Made by a program: the position numbers and the translations under genes. A stretch of DNA of 22,066 bases from IMG/VR virus record IMGVR_UViG_3300021518_000102, positions 1 to 22,066 of that record. One strand, 5' to 3'. Below are positions 1 through 7,632 of this stretch, piece by piece (within the stretch, counting starts at the first letter, position 1; every line of letters begins with the position of its first letter). The stretch comes from a virus. The notes below the pieces were generated by a model. That model had not been told where the DNA came from. It saw nothing but the letters and a program-made list of their open reading frames with translations, and did no database searches.

Positions 1-2066
1 TCCGATCGCGGCTCGCCGAAGATCCCGTCGGAGACGACATACTCGGCAACCCCGCCGCCGCGCCCCATCTCCAGCGTCGAGACGTTCTGCGCATACTGGG
101 TCTCGGTGCGGGCGATCACCCGGGCGCGGGTTTCGGGGCTGTTCCAGATCCCGCCTTCGACCTGGTTGGCGATGCGGTTGGCGAGCGCGCGGATGCCCTC
201 GCCTTCCTCCAGCCCCTCGGCCAGCGCGGTGAAGACCGCATCGCGGGTCTGGCCCGACAGGTCTATCACCCCGGCACGGCGGCCGCCGGCCGCCACGATC
301 TCACGCAGCACCGGATCGGGCAGGCCGGTGCCAAAGCCTGCTTCCTGCAGCACCTCGGCCGTCTTGCGCGCGATCGCGACGTACTGCGCCTGGTAGCGGG
401 ACGAGAGGCCCTGCTCCCAGGCCTCGAGGTTGAGCAGGTCGATGATCTGCTTGATGAGGTCATCGTTCTTGGTGAAGACCTTCGACTTGGGTTCCCAGCC
501 CCGCGCACTCAGCACCTGCTCTGCGACCCTTTCGGCGGTGTCGCCCCACTCGGCGAACAGCGGCAGCAATACGGCGTTGAAGGCCTCCGCCTGCGCGCGC
601 GCTTCGCGGAACAGGCGCAGGGCGATCCGCTGGCTGCGCGCGATCGTCGCCTCGTCCGCATCGCGCGCACCGGCCGGCAGCCAGTCCTCGGGCAGGTTCT
701 TGGCCTCAGGCTCGGGCAGCGCCTTGGCAGGCGACGCCAGCTGGGGGTCGGGCTCGGGCAGGCCGCGCATCTCGCGCGGCTTTCCTGCCTCCGCCAGGGG
801 CACCTCGAGCTTGGCGATCGGGCGCAGGTAATACTTGTGGCTCTCGTCCGCCTCGCGGCCGGTTTCGACCAGGTAATCGTAAAGCGTGATCGCGCCTGCC
901 TCGAACTCCTTCAGCTTGCGTTCGGTCTGGCGGTTTTCGTCCTCCTGCAGGGCGAGCACTTCATCGGTGTCCCAGAACAGCTCAAGGGGGAGTTTTCCTC
1001 TGCCGGGCTTTTCGAAATCGGGCAGCAGGCTGCGCTGCAGCTCGTCGGCAAGGGCGCGGCCCAGCGGCAGCACGCCGTTGTGCCAGGCGAGCTTGCGCAT
1101 CTCCTCCATCGTCGCGCCGACCTTGGTAGACTGGAGCCCCGCGCCGAAGCCGACGACAGCGGACGGGATGCCCAGCGCCGCGCAAACCCGTTCCTCGGCC
1201 ACATCACGTGCCTCTGACAGGTTCATCTGCTGCGGGTTGAAACCATAGGGCTGCACATCGGTCGGCGCGCCCATCACCAGCGTGCCGCCGCGCCCGTCGC
1301 CGCTGAAGGTCTGCTGGAACCACGTTTTGGTCGCCTCGACATCATCGGTGCTGGCCATCGATCCGGCCTTGGGGCTGATCACCACGCCGGGCACGCCCAT
1401 GTTGCGCAGCAGGCTGGCGACGAAGTTGCTGCTTTCTATGTCGGCAAAGATTTCGCGGATCACGCTGCGCATCGGGGCATAGCCGCGCCGCAGATCGCGG
1501 GGATTGAGCCCGTTCCGAAAGTGCACGACATCGGCAGGATCGAGGTAGAGCCGACCGTAACCGGTGCCGGGCGAATATTCATAGTGCGACAGGAACTGGC
1601 TGCCATCGAGCCCCGCCTTCGGCTCGATCATGAATTGCGGCACATACCACAGCTCGCGCACGGTCCCGGCCAGATCTCGGACCTTGACCAGATAGGCATC
1701 GCCCCAGATGCAGAAATCGGCGATCACCCCGTTCCACAGCGCGATGTCTCCATAATGCGGGTTGGGGTGGCGGATCAGATCGAGCAGCGGATGCTCCTCG
1801 ACCTGCTCGAGCTTGCCGCCCTGCTTGCGCTCGCGCATCGCCAGCGTCGCCTCTGGCAGCGCCCGCTGGAGCCACATCACCGGGGCCATGACGACCGAGG
1901 CGTCGAGCATGTCGCCGACCTCGCGGGCATAGTCGAACCGGGTGCGGCGCAGCAGCCCGCCGAAGAACAGCGACTGCGCGGCGTGGCGCATCGTGGTCAG
2001 CGAGCTGCTGACGCGGGCGAGCGCCTTGGTGATGAAGTTGCCGCCGGTATTGGGGGAAGGCGTCAT
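1..2066 (-). CDS. HK97-type portal fused to Mu-F/SPP1 gp7-like head morphogenesis domain (3' end outside window)
   Basis: This leftward frame is open for 688 codons and runs off the window edge without a stop. Residues about 40-400 read as a phage portal of the HK97 type (WGDAYLVKV near 121-129, VVHFRNGLNPRD near 180-191, AALGIPSAVVGFG near 296-308). After a proline- and acid-rich linker near 420-460, residues about 560-688 look like a minor-head protein, with the hallmark ARVIARTETQYAQN near 645. The portal would form the DNA entry ring and the second domain would be an injected or morphogenesis protein. In Mu these are separate genes (gp29 and gp30). The start ATG overlaps the stop of the upstream 54-aa gene, indicating translational coupling. 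The domain calls rest on sequence reading; the C-terminus is unseen. Confidence 0.88.
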   Translation of the reverse strand, partial: MTPSPNTGGNFITKALARVSSSLTTMRHAAQSLFFGGLLRRTRFDYAREVGDMLDASVVMAPVMWLQRALPEATLAMRERKQGGKLEQVEEHPLLDLIRHPNPHYGDIALWNGVIADFCIWGDAYLVKVRDLAGTVRELWYVPQFMIEPKAGLDGSQFLSHYEYSPGTGYGRLYLDPADVVHFRNGLNPRDLRRGYAPMRSVIREIFADIESSNFVASLLRNMGVPGVVISPKAGSMASTDDVEATKTWFQQTFSGDGRGGTLVMGAPTDVQPYGFNPQQMNLSEARDVAEERVCAALGIPSAVVGFGAGLQSTKVGATMEEMRKLAWHNGVLPLGRALADELQRSLLPDFEKPGRGKLPLELFWDTDEVLALQEDENRQTERKLKEFEAGAITLYDYLVETGREADESHKYYLRPIAKLEVPLAEAGKPREMRGLPEPDPQLASPAKALPEPEAKNLPEDWLPAGARDADEATIARSQRIALRLFREARAQAEAFNAVLLPLFAEWGDTAERVAEQVLSARGWEPKSKVFTKNDDLIKQIIDLLNLEAWEQGLSSRYQAQYVAIARKTAEVLQEAGFGTGLPDPVLREIVAAGGRRAGVIDLSGQTRDAVFTALAEGLEEGEGIRALANRIANQVEGGIWNSPETRARVIARTETQYAQNVSTLEMGRGGGVAEYVVSDGIFGEPRS

Positions 2067-2227
2067 GCCAGCAGCTCCTTCAGCAGCGCGATCTGGTTGG
2101 CGGACAGGGTGATCTGGTGCTGGCGTCCCTTTCCGGCTTGCCGGATCAGCACCGATCCGCTGCTGACGGTCACCAGCGTGGTGTCGGCAAAGGCGTTGCC
2201 TCCAAGATTATGCGTGCCAGTCTTCAT
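2063..2227 (-). CDS. 54-aa phage protein of unknown function
   Basis: A short frame starting MKTGTHNLGG and ending ALLKELLA fits exactly between the terminase and the portal. Its ATG overlaps the terminase stop (ATGA) and its TGA overlaps the portal start (ATGA), which is the coupling used throughout this operon. The middle is beta-strand-like with alternating hydrophobic residues, followed by a short helix. There is no membrane segment or cysteine motif. Its position resembles that of small head-completion or connector-associated proteins, but no family is recognised and no function is assigned. Confidence 0.7.
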   Translation of the reverse strand: MKTGTHNLGGNAFADTTLVTVSSGSVLIRQAGKGRQHQITLSANQIALLKELLA

Positions 2228-3642
2228 GCCGGGATCCAGTTTGCATCGAGGTCAAGGACGCCGGGCGCAGGCGTCGGCGTGATCCCGGCGAGCGGCCGCC
2301 ACGGCGCGGACTTGCTGTCGCTGCCGGCATGGATCGCCAGTGCCAGCGCCCAGAAGCGGTCGGCGTGGCCATCGGGCGTGCGTTCGGCGGTGAAGCGGAT
2401 GTTGCCGGCACCGGTGACCTGCTTGGTGACGCTGCGCAGATCGCTGCGGATCTTGCCATCGTGCGGGATCCTGAGGCGGCGGTCCTCCATCGTGCCGCGC
2501 ACCGGGTAGGCCAGCGCCTCCTTCGACTGCGCGGTGAAGTTGACCCCTTCGACCCGGTATTTGCCGAATTTGCCTTGCGCATCGTCCACCCAGCCGATGC
2601 CGAGGCCGGTGTTGTCGATCGCCACCCGGCCGCCGCATTCTAGCACGCGGGCGATCCACGGCCAGATGACCTTTTCCTGATCGGGCTTGGTCATGTTCTG
2701 CAGAGCTTCGATGTGGCGGGTGTAGAACACGTCGCCCAGCTTCTCGACCACCCAGATCACCGTGAGGTCCTTCTTGCGGCCGATATCGATGCCGGCAAAC
2801 AGCGTGCCGCCCTCGATCTGCTGCCAGTCTGTGCCCTCGGGATATTCGCTGCGGGCGATCAGATCATATTCGAGGAACGCGGCATCATCATCCGCCGGCC
2901 GGCACATATATTCCTGCTGGAAGCTCTCCTCGTCGGCCGCGCCCTTGCGCACGAAATCGAAATAGGCGGCCTCGTCCATCGCCTGCTTTTCATCGTCCGC
3001 CGGGATCGACTGCTGGAGCTTGTAGAGGAAGCCCTGATCGAGCGCATCCTGCAGGGTGACGGTGTGCAGGCTGATGCCCTTGGGATTGCCCTGTTCCTTG
3101 ATCTCGCGGACCAACTGGTTGAAGAAGTTGGCGCTGCCGCGATGGGTGCTGATCACCTCCATCGAGCCGCCCCAGGTGATGCCGGGATAGGCGATCGCCC
3201 AGAGCTTGCGCGGATCGGGGTGGAGCGCGAACTCGTCGAGCACGCGCCCGCCGCGCTTGCCCGCCTGCGCGTTCGGGTTGGAGCTCATCGAATTGATCCG
3301 CTTCCCGTTGGCGAAGCGCAGCGTGTAGGACGTCTGCCGGTCGCGCGGGTCGAGCACGATCTCGCCGAGGTCCTCGGCCGCGATCGACAGGTTGCCCGCC
3401 CAGAACTTGCAATCCTCGAGGAACAGCTGCGCCTGGATATCGTCGCGCGAGCTGATCCACTGATCGAAGCGCGCGGTCACAAGCGCGGTGCGCGAGACGG
3501 TGGCGTAGGCGGTCGCCCAGCTAAGGCCGATCTGGCGGCCCTTCTCCATCAGCTTCAGCTGCGAATCGTCCTCGATCCAGCGCGCCTGATAGGGAAGGAA
3601 GATCGCGCCGGGCGCCGCGGGGATGCACTTGGCGTTACCCAT
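2224..3642 (-). CDS. Phage terminase large subunit (Mu gp28-like)
   Basis: The protein is 472 aa from the chosen ATG at 3642; the frame is open to 3705, but the 3642 start has a GGAG ribosome site 7 bases upstream and overlaps the upstream gene by only 8 bases. The ATPase domain shows a degenerate Walker A, KGRQIGLSW (34-42), and Walker B, RVLDEFAL (133-140). The RNase H-like nuclease domain has acidic residues in GIDIG (D286), AIDNTG (D343) and HADRFWAL (D428). It would package phage DNA into proheads by headful cutting, as in Mu. Its neighbours are gp27-like DUF3486 upstream and the portal downstream. Confidence 0.93.
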   Translation of the reverse strand: MGNAKCIPAAPGAIFLPYQARWIEDDSQLKLMEKGRQIGLSWATAYATVSRTALVTARFDQWISSRDDIQAQLFLEDCKFWAGNLSIAAEDLGEIVLDPRDRQTSYTLRFANGKRINSMSSNPNAQAGKRGGRVLDEFALHPDPRKLWAIAYPGITWGGSMEVISTHRGSANFFNQLVREIKEQGNPKGISLHTVTLQDALDQGFLYKLQQSIPADDEKQAMDEAAYFDFVRKGAADEESFQQEYMCRPADDDAAFLEYDLIARSEYPEGTDWQQIEGGTLFAGIDIGRKKDLTVIWVVEKLGDVFYTRHIEALQNMTKPDQEKVIWPWIARVLECGGRVAIDNTGLGIGWVDDAQGKFGKYRVEGVNFTAQSKEALAYPVRGTMEDRRLRIPHDGKIRSDLRSVTKQVTGAGNIRFTAERTPDGHADRFWALALAIHAGSDSKSAPWRPLAGITPTPAPGVLDLDANWIPA

Positions 3643-4018
3643 CGCTCGGCTCCGGGAAAGGCGGCAGCGGAACGGTCTGGCCCGCAAGCGCATGGGTGCA
3701 GTCACCGAGGAACTGGATCTGACCGTCGGTCACGAAGGTGTGGCAGACCGAGCACCCGAAGGGCCAATCCTCGCCATCCTCATCCTTGCTGCTGCACCAG
3801 CACTCCGGCGCCTGACAACCGGGCACGTAATGGCCCGAGCGGATCAGGATGGACGGCGTGAAAGTCGGGCGCTCGGGATCGCCATTGTAGCTCCAAGCCC
3901 TGCCCGGATCGCGCTGGGCGCTGACCGGGATGTGGTGGATTTCCTTGCACCCGGGGCACCAGAAGGCGACCCGATTAGGCTCCATGCGGCGCAAGATCGG
4001 GGAAAGCATCTCGCCCAT
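3635..4018 (-). CDS. DUF6527-like zinc-binding phage protein
   Basis: A 127-aa cysteine- and histidine-rich protein. Probable metal ligands are CPGC plus HH (21-29), a CxxxxCWC cluster (68-75), CSVC-H (89-93) and DCTH (106-109). The core SYNGDPERPTFTPSIL and the end FLGDCTHALAGQ match my recollection of DUF6527, a small family common in phage genomes. Its function is unknown. The start overlaps the DUF3486 stop (TGATG), and the end overlaps the terminase start by 8 bases, so it sits between the putative small and large packaging subunits. A later start at MEPNRV (3985) is possible. Confidence 0.82.
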   Translation of the reverse strand: MGEMLSPILRRMEPNRVAFWCPGCKEIHHIPVSAQRDPGRAWSYNGDPERPTFTPSILIRSGHYVPGCQAPECWCSSKDEDGEDWPFGCSVCHTFVTDGQIQFLGDCTHALAGQTVPLPPFPEPSDG

Positions 4019-4596
4019 CAGCCCTGCCCCATCAGCGCGCGGTTGATCTCGGCCAGCGCCTCGGGCGAGACGCCCTTCTTCTTGCCGATCTCGCCCGCCT
4101 GCTTGGCCGCCTCGGCAAGCCGGGCCTGCACTTCCTTCTCCAGACGCTCGCGGTACTCGGCGCTGGTCTTCTGGGCCGACACCGCCGATTGCAGCGCGCG
4201 GCTGATCTGCATCAGGCCCGAGGTCGAGACTTCACCCTCTTCGAGGATTTCGAACGCCGCGACCTTCACCAGCTCGGCGACAGCGACCGTGACCTCGTCG
4301 GGAGCCTTGGCGTCCATCGTCCGGGCGAGCTCGCCGCCCATCCGCTGGATTTCGTCGAGGCGGCGGAACTGGATCGCCTTCCTCACCGCGTAGCGGCCCC
4401 AGGCGCTCTTGCTGATTGGCTCGATGCCGACGTCGGCGAGCTTCTCGTTGAACTCGGCAAGGATCACCGCGCTGGGCAGCTTGCGCTCGCGCAGCGCATC
4501 GTTGGCCCAGACGATGGCGGCCTCGGCCTCGTCGGGCAACATGTCGATCGACGACAGGTGCCCGCGGCCCTCCTGACGCTTGCGCATGCGCGGCAT
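4018..4596 (-). CDS. DUF3486 family protein (Mu gp27-like, possible terminase small subunit)
   Basis: The protein is 192 aa from MPRMRKRQEGRGHLSSIDML; I prefer this ATG over the longer frame (to 4674) because it follows the upstream stop by one base and has GAGG upstream. The basic, glycine-containing N-terminus followed by a helical domain (LPDEAEAAIVWANDAL, FNEKLADVGIEPISKSAWGRY) is the signature of the Mu gp27 family. The C-terminal half is predicted to be long helices rich in Ala, Glu and Lys (coiled-coil-like, about 100-175). In Mu-like phages this gene precedes the large terminase and is thought to act in DNA recognition for packaging. Confidence 0.88.
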   Translation of the reverse strand: MPRMRKRQEGRGHLSSIDMLPDEAEAAIVWANDALRERKLPSAVILAEFNEKLADVGIEPISKSAWGRYAVRKAIQFRRLDEIQRMGGELARTMDAKAPDEVTVAVAELVKVAAFEILEEGEVSTSGLMQISRALQSAVSAQKTSAEYRERLEKEVQARLAEAAKQAGEIGKKKGVSPEALAEINRALMGQG

Positions 4597-4597
4597 C

Positions 4598-4906
4598 TCA
4601 GCGCGCCTCGGCCGGGCGCAGCACGCCCTCCAGCACGCTGCGCTCTTCCAGATGATCGCGGCCGGCGGGCACAAGCGTGGCGAAGATGACGTCCTCGGCC
4701 TCGGTCAGGGTCACCGCGCCCAGCGCCTCGAGCTTCCTCATCTGGGTGCGCACCCAGTCGCGATCGCGGCGGTAGCCGAAATAGTCTAGCGTCCGCTTCA
4801 GCAGCAGATCGGACAGGCTGCCATCGGTCTGCTCGGCCAGCACCCTCAAGATGCGCAGCCGCGCCTCGCGGGCGATGGCTTCAGCAAGGTTGGCCTTCAG
4901 GCTCAT
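4598..4906 (-). CDS. Small winged-helix-like phage protein (VpaChn25_0724-type)
   Basis: A 102-aa protein beginning MSLKANLAEAIAREARLRIL. The pattern of an N-terminal helix, a segment with LSDLLLKRTLDYFGY, then WVRTQMRKLEALGAV and a beta hairpin (TEAEDVIFATLVPAGRDHLE) resembles a winged helix of the ArsR/PadR sort. It matches my memory of a small conserved Mu-like phage family annotated VpaChn25_0724. Its ATG overlaps the stop of DUF2730 upstream (ATGA), and it is followed after one base by DUF3486. In Mu-like phages genes at this place lie before the terminase genes; the biochemical role is unknown. Confidence 0.72.
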   Translation of the reverse strand: MSLKANLAEAIAREARLRILRVLAEQTDGSLSDLLLKRTLDYFGYRRDRDWVRTQMRKLEALGAVTLTEAEDVIFATLVPAGRDHLEERSVLEGVLRPAEAR

Positions 4907-5319
4907 TTCTCCATCCCCTTCGGCACGACGACGGACATGATCAGCGTCAGGTTGCGGTCGATGTGATCGACCTTGGCGGCGGTCCCGGCCGAGATCGCGG
5001 CGTGCTCGGACTGCTTGTCGGCCAGCGCACGCTGGCGGGATTCGTGATCGGCCTGCTTGTTGGCCAGCCGGTCGATCGCCTTCTCCAGCCGCTTGATGTC
5101 GGCCGCGCTGGCTGTGTCGCCCTCGATCTTCTCGACCCGCGAAACCAGATCACCGACCTTCTCGTTGACGGCCTTCACCTCGCCCGAAAGGGCGTTGATC
5201 TTCCTGTCCAGCCCGCCGGTGCCGACCGGGTTCTTCGCCCCGCCGCGCCACGCTGCGATCGTGATGCCGATGACGATGAAGGCGATGATCGCCAGCTCGA
5301 GGAAGTTGCCGGAACTCAT
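4903..5319 (-). CDS. DUF2730 family membrane-anchored coiled-coil phage protein (Mu gp25/26 region)
   Basis: The protein is 138 aa from MSSGNFLELAIIAF at 5319; the longer open frame to 5481 runs through the upstream gene and is rejected. A single N-terminal transmembrane segment (about 7-24) is followed by a long charged coiled-coil (about 38-125) with heptad-like repeats such as VNEKVGDLVSRVEKIEGD. This layout is typical of DUF2730 proteins, which occur just upstream of the packaging genes in Mu-like phages. Its start overlaps the end of the holin-like gene (ATGA). Its function is not known. Confidence 0.83.
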   Translation of the reverse strand: MSSGNFLELAIIAFIVIGITIAAWRGGAKNPVGTGGLDRKINALSGEVKAVNEKVGDLVSRVEKIEGDTASAADIKRLEKAIDRLANKQADHESRQRALADKQSEHAAISAGTAAKVDHIDRNLTLIMSVVVPKGMEK

Positions 5320-5747
5320 TGCGGGGGGCCCTTGATCGTGTTGCTGGCCGCTTCGAAGGCGCGGCGCAGGAAATCTTTCACCTGCTGGCCGAACAGCTCG
5401 AGCAGTGAGAAGCCGGAAAAGCCGAGGCCGATGGCGACGACAAAGGCGAACAGCCACCCGGGGCGGCTCTCGATGATCCAAAGCTGGACCAGAACCAGCA
5501 TGATGAAGCTGACCAGCAGGCGCAGCTTCCAGCCGAGATCGGCCTCGGCCCGCATGGTGAAGGGCCGCGCGGCGATGATGCCGATCGCGCCCAGGACGCA
5601 GGTGACCACCGGGATCGGCAGGCCCCAGGCATCGATCAGGAAGCGATCGCCAAGCGGGGTTTCCACATCAGGCACCACCACCGCGACGGCGAGCGTCGGC
5701 AGCCAGAGACTGAGGAACTTGGCGAAGGACAGGGGCTCGGGGCTCAT
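5316..5747 (-). CDS. Holin-like membrane protein
   Basis: A 143-aa protein beginning MSPEPLSFAKFLSLW with four hydrophobic segments at about 11-26, 43-60, 74-92 and 98-115, and a charged, helical C-terminus. The size, topology and position among the lysozyme, spanin and TraR-like genes suggest the holin that would release the lysozyme, which has no signal peptide. No family match was recognised strongly enough to be certain; another inner-membrane phage protein is possible. The ATG shares a base with the upstream stop (TGATG). Confidence 0.62.
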   Translation of the reverse strand: MSPEPLSFAKFLSLWLPTLAVAVVVPDVETPLGDRFLIDAWGLPIPVVTCVLGAIGIIAARPFTMRAEADLGWKLRLLVSFIMLVLVQLWIIESRPGWLFAFVVAIGLGFSGFSLLELFGQQVKDFLRRAFEAASNTIKGPPQ

Positions 5748-5959
5748 CACCGCCTCCGCTCGAAATCGGCCTGGCAGGGCGCGCAGCGCCTGGCCGAGGG
5801 CAGCGCTATGCGGCGCGCTTCCTCGATCCGCTCGCCGCAGCTGATGCAGAACTCCTCGCCCAGCCCGTTGAGGTTGCCCTGGATGCGACGGACCGCCGAT
5901 TCCTTCGACAGCTGCTCGAAGGCCTCGGCCCACTCCAGCCCGCGCTCGCCGAAATCCAT
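5747..5959 (-). CDS. TraR/DksA-type zinc finger protein
   Basis: A 70-aa protein with a C-terminal four-cysteine finger, CISC (38-41) and CAPC (59-62), separated by 17 residues (GERIEEARRIALPSARR). This is the classic DksA/TraR C4 finger. Short TraR-like proteins are common in Mu-like and other phages and can bind RNA polymerase, altering host promoter use. The N-terminal half is a short helix pair. I chose the ATG at 5959, which overlaps the Rz stop (TGATG); an in-frame GTG lies one codon earlier. Confidence 0.88.
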   Translation of the reverse strand: MDFGERGLEWAEAFEQLSKESAVRRIQGNLNGLGEEFCISCGERIEEARRIALPSARRCAPCQADFERRR

Positions 5960-6576
5960 CACCGCGGCTCTTCGGGAACGAAGCGGACGGCGGACTGGGC
6001 GTTCACCCAGTCGATCAGCGCCTGCAGCTGCAGCGCCTGCTCAGATGCGATCAGCGCGTCGTCGAGGGCGAGGCCTCCGGTGGCAGGAAGTCGGTCTTCA
6101 CCGGTGGGCGCATCAGCTCGGCCGGCGGGGTCGGGAAGGCCGGACAGACCAGCTGCGTCGGCACGGCCGGGATCGGTTCGGGCCGTTCCTGCCCGCAGGC
6201 GGTCAAAGCGAGCGCGCAGGGCAGCAAGATCGCTGCGGTAGTCAGAGGTGATCGCATCGGTGATGGTCTCCTGTTCGCGGGCGACCCGCTGGGCATTGGC
6301 CTCGGCCTCTTTTTGAGCCTGCTTCGAGGCAGCGAGGAAAGCATTGACGGTGCCGAGGTGCGCAGCCTGTTCGGCGGCAAGGCTGGCCTCGGTCTCGGCA
6401 AGATCGGCGCGCAGGCCGGGGACGGTGACAAGCTGCGACCAGAGCAAGGCCGGGACGACGATCGCGAGGGCGAGGTTGCGCCAGTCGCTGGCGAGCCACT
6501 TACCGCCCGCTGAGAGGCCTCTCAGAACGTCCTCGATCATGCCTGAGAGGAAGATTTTCAGGATCGCCCAGGTCAT
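5959..6576 (-). CDS. Rz-like inner-membrane spanin (i-spanin)
   Basis: A 205-aa protein with a short cytoplasmic N-terminus, one transmembrane segment (about 34-50, LALAIVVPALLWSQLV) and a long periplasmic region predicted as coiled-coil (about 55-125; DLAETEASLAAEQAAHL, KQAQKEAEANAQRVAREQE). This is the architecture of an i-spanin, which spans the periplasm with its Rz1 partner to fuse the inner and outer membranes at lysis. The call is strengthened by an Rz1-like lipoprotein frame wholly embedded in this gene. The start overlaps the lysozyme stop (ATGA). Identity rests on topology and context, since spanins diverge quickly. Confidence 0.8.
   Translation of the reverse strand: MTWAILKIFLSGMIEDVLRGLSAGGKWLASDWRNLALAIVVPALLWSQLVTVPGLRADLAETEASLAAEQAAHLGTVNAFLAASKQAQKEAEANAQRVAREQETITDAITSDYRSDLAALRARFDRLRAGTARTDPGRADAAGLSGLPDPAGRADAPTGEDRLPATGGLALDDALIASEQALQLQALIDWVNAQSAVRFVPEEPR
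6051..6257 (-). CDS. Rz1-like outer-membrane spanin lipoprotein, embedded in Rz
   Basis: A 68-aa frame beginning MRSPLTTAAILLPC lies entirely inside the Rz-like gene in another frame. It has a basic start, a hydrophobic stretch (7-19) and a lipobox LTAC with the lipidated Cys at position 21. The mature part is short and very proline-rich (about 13 prolines in 47 residues, for example PEPIPAVP and FPTPPAEL). That is the Rz1 signature, and the nested arrangement is known from lambda and other phages. An earlier in-frame ATG gives a poorer signal sequence. Confidence 0.82.
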   Translation of the reverse strand: MRSPLTTAAILLPCALALTACGQERPEPIPAVPTQLVCPAFPTPPAELMRPPVKTDFLPPEASPSTTR

Positions 6577-7166
6577 GCCGCACCCGCAGCCTTGCGCAGC
6601 GCGGCGCGGACTTCATCCTTGATGTCGATCTCGCGTGCGCTGCGCCAGACGGGATTGCGCGGCCCGTTCGGATTGACCCGGTCGTAGATCGTGACGACGC
6701 CGTCATGCGACCAGCGCCCGTCGAAGAACAGCGCGCGCTCGGCCTTGCGGCGCGGGATGATCTCGCGCGGGCGGGACCAGTGCAGGAACTCGGTCCACGC
6801 CTTTTCGCGGCGGCCGAGCAGAAAGGACTGCACCCAGTCGGCCTGCCCGATCGCGCCGGTGTTCCAGTGGAAGCTCAGCGCGGCGGCCAGCTGCGCCTCG
6901 GACAGCGCGCGCCCGCGGAAGGCGGCCTGCACCTGCGGCAGGTATTTGGTGCGCAGCAGCCATTCGAACACCTCGACGGCGCGCTCGATGCTCGATCGCT
7001 GCCCGCCCCGGGTGGTGTCGTAGCGCTCGACCCGGTGGCCGCTGGCGTTGGTGACGCCAAAGCCCCAGGTGAGCACGCCGGCGCTGCACTTGTAGGCTTC
7101 GAGCACGAGGCCTTCGTGCTCGGCGACTTCGAGCAGGATCCGTTCGGAGAGAAGCGCGGTGGTCAT
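6573..7166 (-). CDS. Phage lysozyme, glycoside hydrolase family 24 (endolysin)
   Basis: The protein is 197 aa from MTTALLSERILLEVAEHEG. The catalytic triad follows the phage GH24 pattern E-x8-C-x5-T: E18 in AEHEG, C27 in AYKCSAG and T33 in VLTWGFG, with Cys in the position often held by Asp. The later motif AAALSFHWNTGAIG is also typical of the fold. It would hydrolyse the glycan strands of peptidoglycan at the end of infection. There is no signal peptide, so a holin is needed. The upstream ATG at 7187 lacks a ribosome site, so 7166 is preferred. It is the first gene after Mor and may head the lysis transcript. Confidence 0.88.
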   Translation of the reverse strand: MTTALLSERILLEVAEHEGLVLEAYKCSAGVLTWGFGVTNASGHRVERYDTTRGGQRSSIERAVEVFEWLLRTKYLPQVQAAFRGRALSEAQLAAALSFHWNTGAIGQADWVQSFLLGRREKAWTEFLHWSRPREIIPRRKAERALFFDGRWSHDGVVTIYDRVNPNGPRNPVWRSAREIDIKDEVRAALRKAAGAA

Positions 7167-7205
7167 AGCCGCCGTTGGATGGGGCAAATCAGGGGTTACC
7201 GCGCC

Positions 7206-7221
7206 CCGGACACCTGTCCGG
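7206..7221. promoter_or_regulatory. 16-bp dyad between mor and the lysozyme gene
   Basis: The sequence CCGGACA-CC-TGTCCGG is a perfect inverted repeat with 7-bp arms, lying 4 bp past the Mor stop and 39 bp before the lysozyme start. No T-run follows on the transcribed strand, so it is not a standard terminator. It could be the binding site of Mor for a middle or lysis promoter, since Mor/C proteins bind dyads, but no good -10 box follows. The function is inferred only. Confidence 0.45.
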
Positions 7222-7224
7222 CTG

Positions 7225-7632
7225 TCAGCTTTTGAACAGGTCGCCCTGCCGCGTATCGGCCAGCTCTTTCAGCCGGGCACGGCGGCGGCGGACCGTGCGG
7301 ATCGTGTATCTGAGCGCGAGCGCGATGTCACGTTCGCTGCGTCCGGCCAGCAGCATCGCATCGCAGCGGGCCTGCGCGCTGGCGATGAAGCCGACATCGC
7401 CGAGCGGGATTTCCAGCCGCAGCGGGCCGACCCCGGCGGTGAAGTGATCGGCGATCCGGCCTGCCGCCTCCAGCCCGACCAGCTGGCTGAGCCAGTGATC
7501 GGCGCCGGGGGCGGGCGGGATGTAGACCTGCGTCCCGCCGACCGCATCCGCCACCCGGCGCGCCGCTTCCTCGCCCGCGATCCGGACGATATCGGCAAGC
7601 ACCTGCGGGAGGGGATCGGCGGGCTGGGTCAT
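7225..7632 (-). CDS. mor: Mor-family transcription activator
   Basis: The protein is 135 aa from MTQPADPLPQVLADIVRIAG at 7632; the longer frame to 7881 shadows the upstream genes. The N-terminal dimerisation part ends in the GGTQVYIPP beta strand (32-40) typical of Mor/C, and the C-terminal HTH spans about 95-120 (LAGRSERDIALALRYTIRTV) with a very basic RRRRAR tail. In Mu, Mor activates the middle promoter and C the late promoters. Here the gene sits at the end of the early block, directly before the lysozyme gene, as expected for a switch to lysis and morphogenesis transcription. The start overlaps the zinc-ribbon gene stop (TGATG). Confidence 0.9.
   Translation of the reverse strand: MTQPADPLPQVLADIVRIAGEEAARRVADAVGGTQVYIPPAPGADHWLSQLVGLEAAGRIADHFTAGVGPLRLEIPLGDVGFIASAQARCDAMLLAGRSERDIALALRYTIRTVRRRRARLKELADTRQGDLFKS

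Noticed and set aside
2713-3861. Rightward open frame of 382 codons
   Set aside because: It lies opposite the terminase and DUF6527 genes, which carry recognisable motifs. The translated text has the His/Arg/Asp-rich look of an antisense frame.
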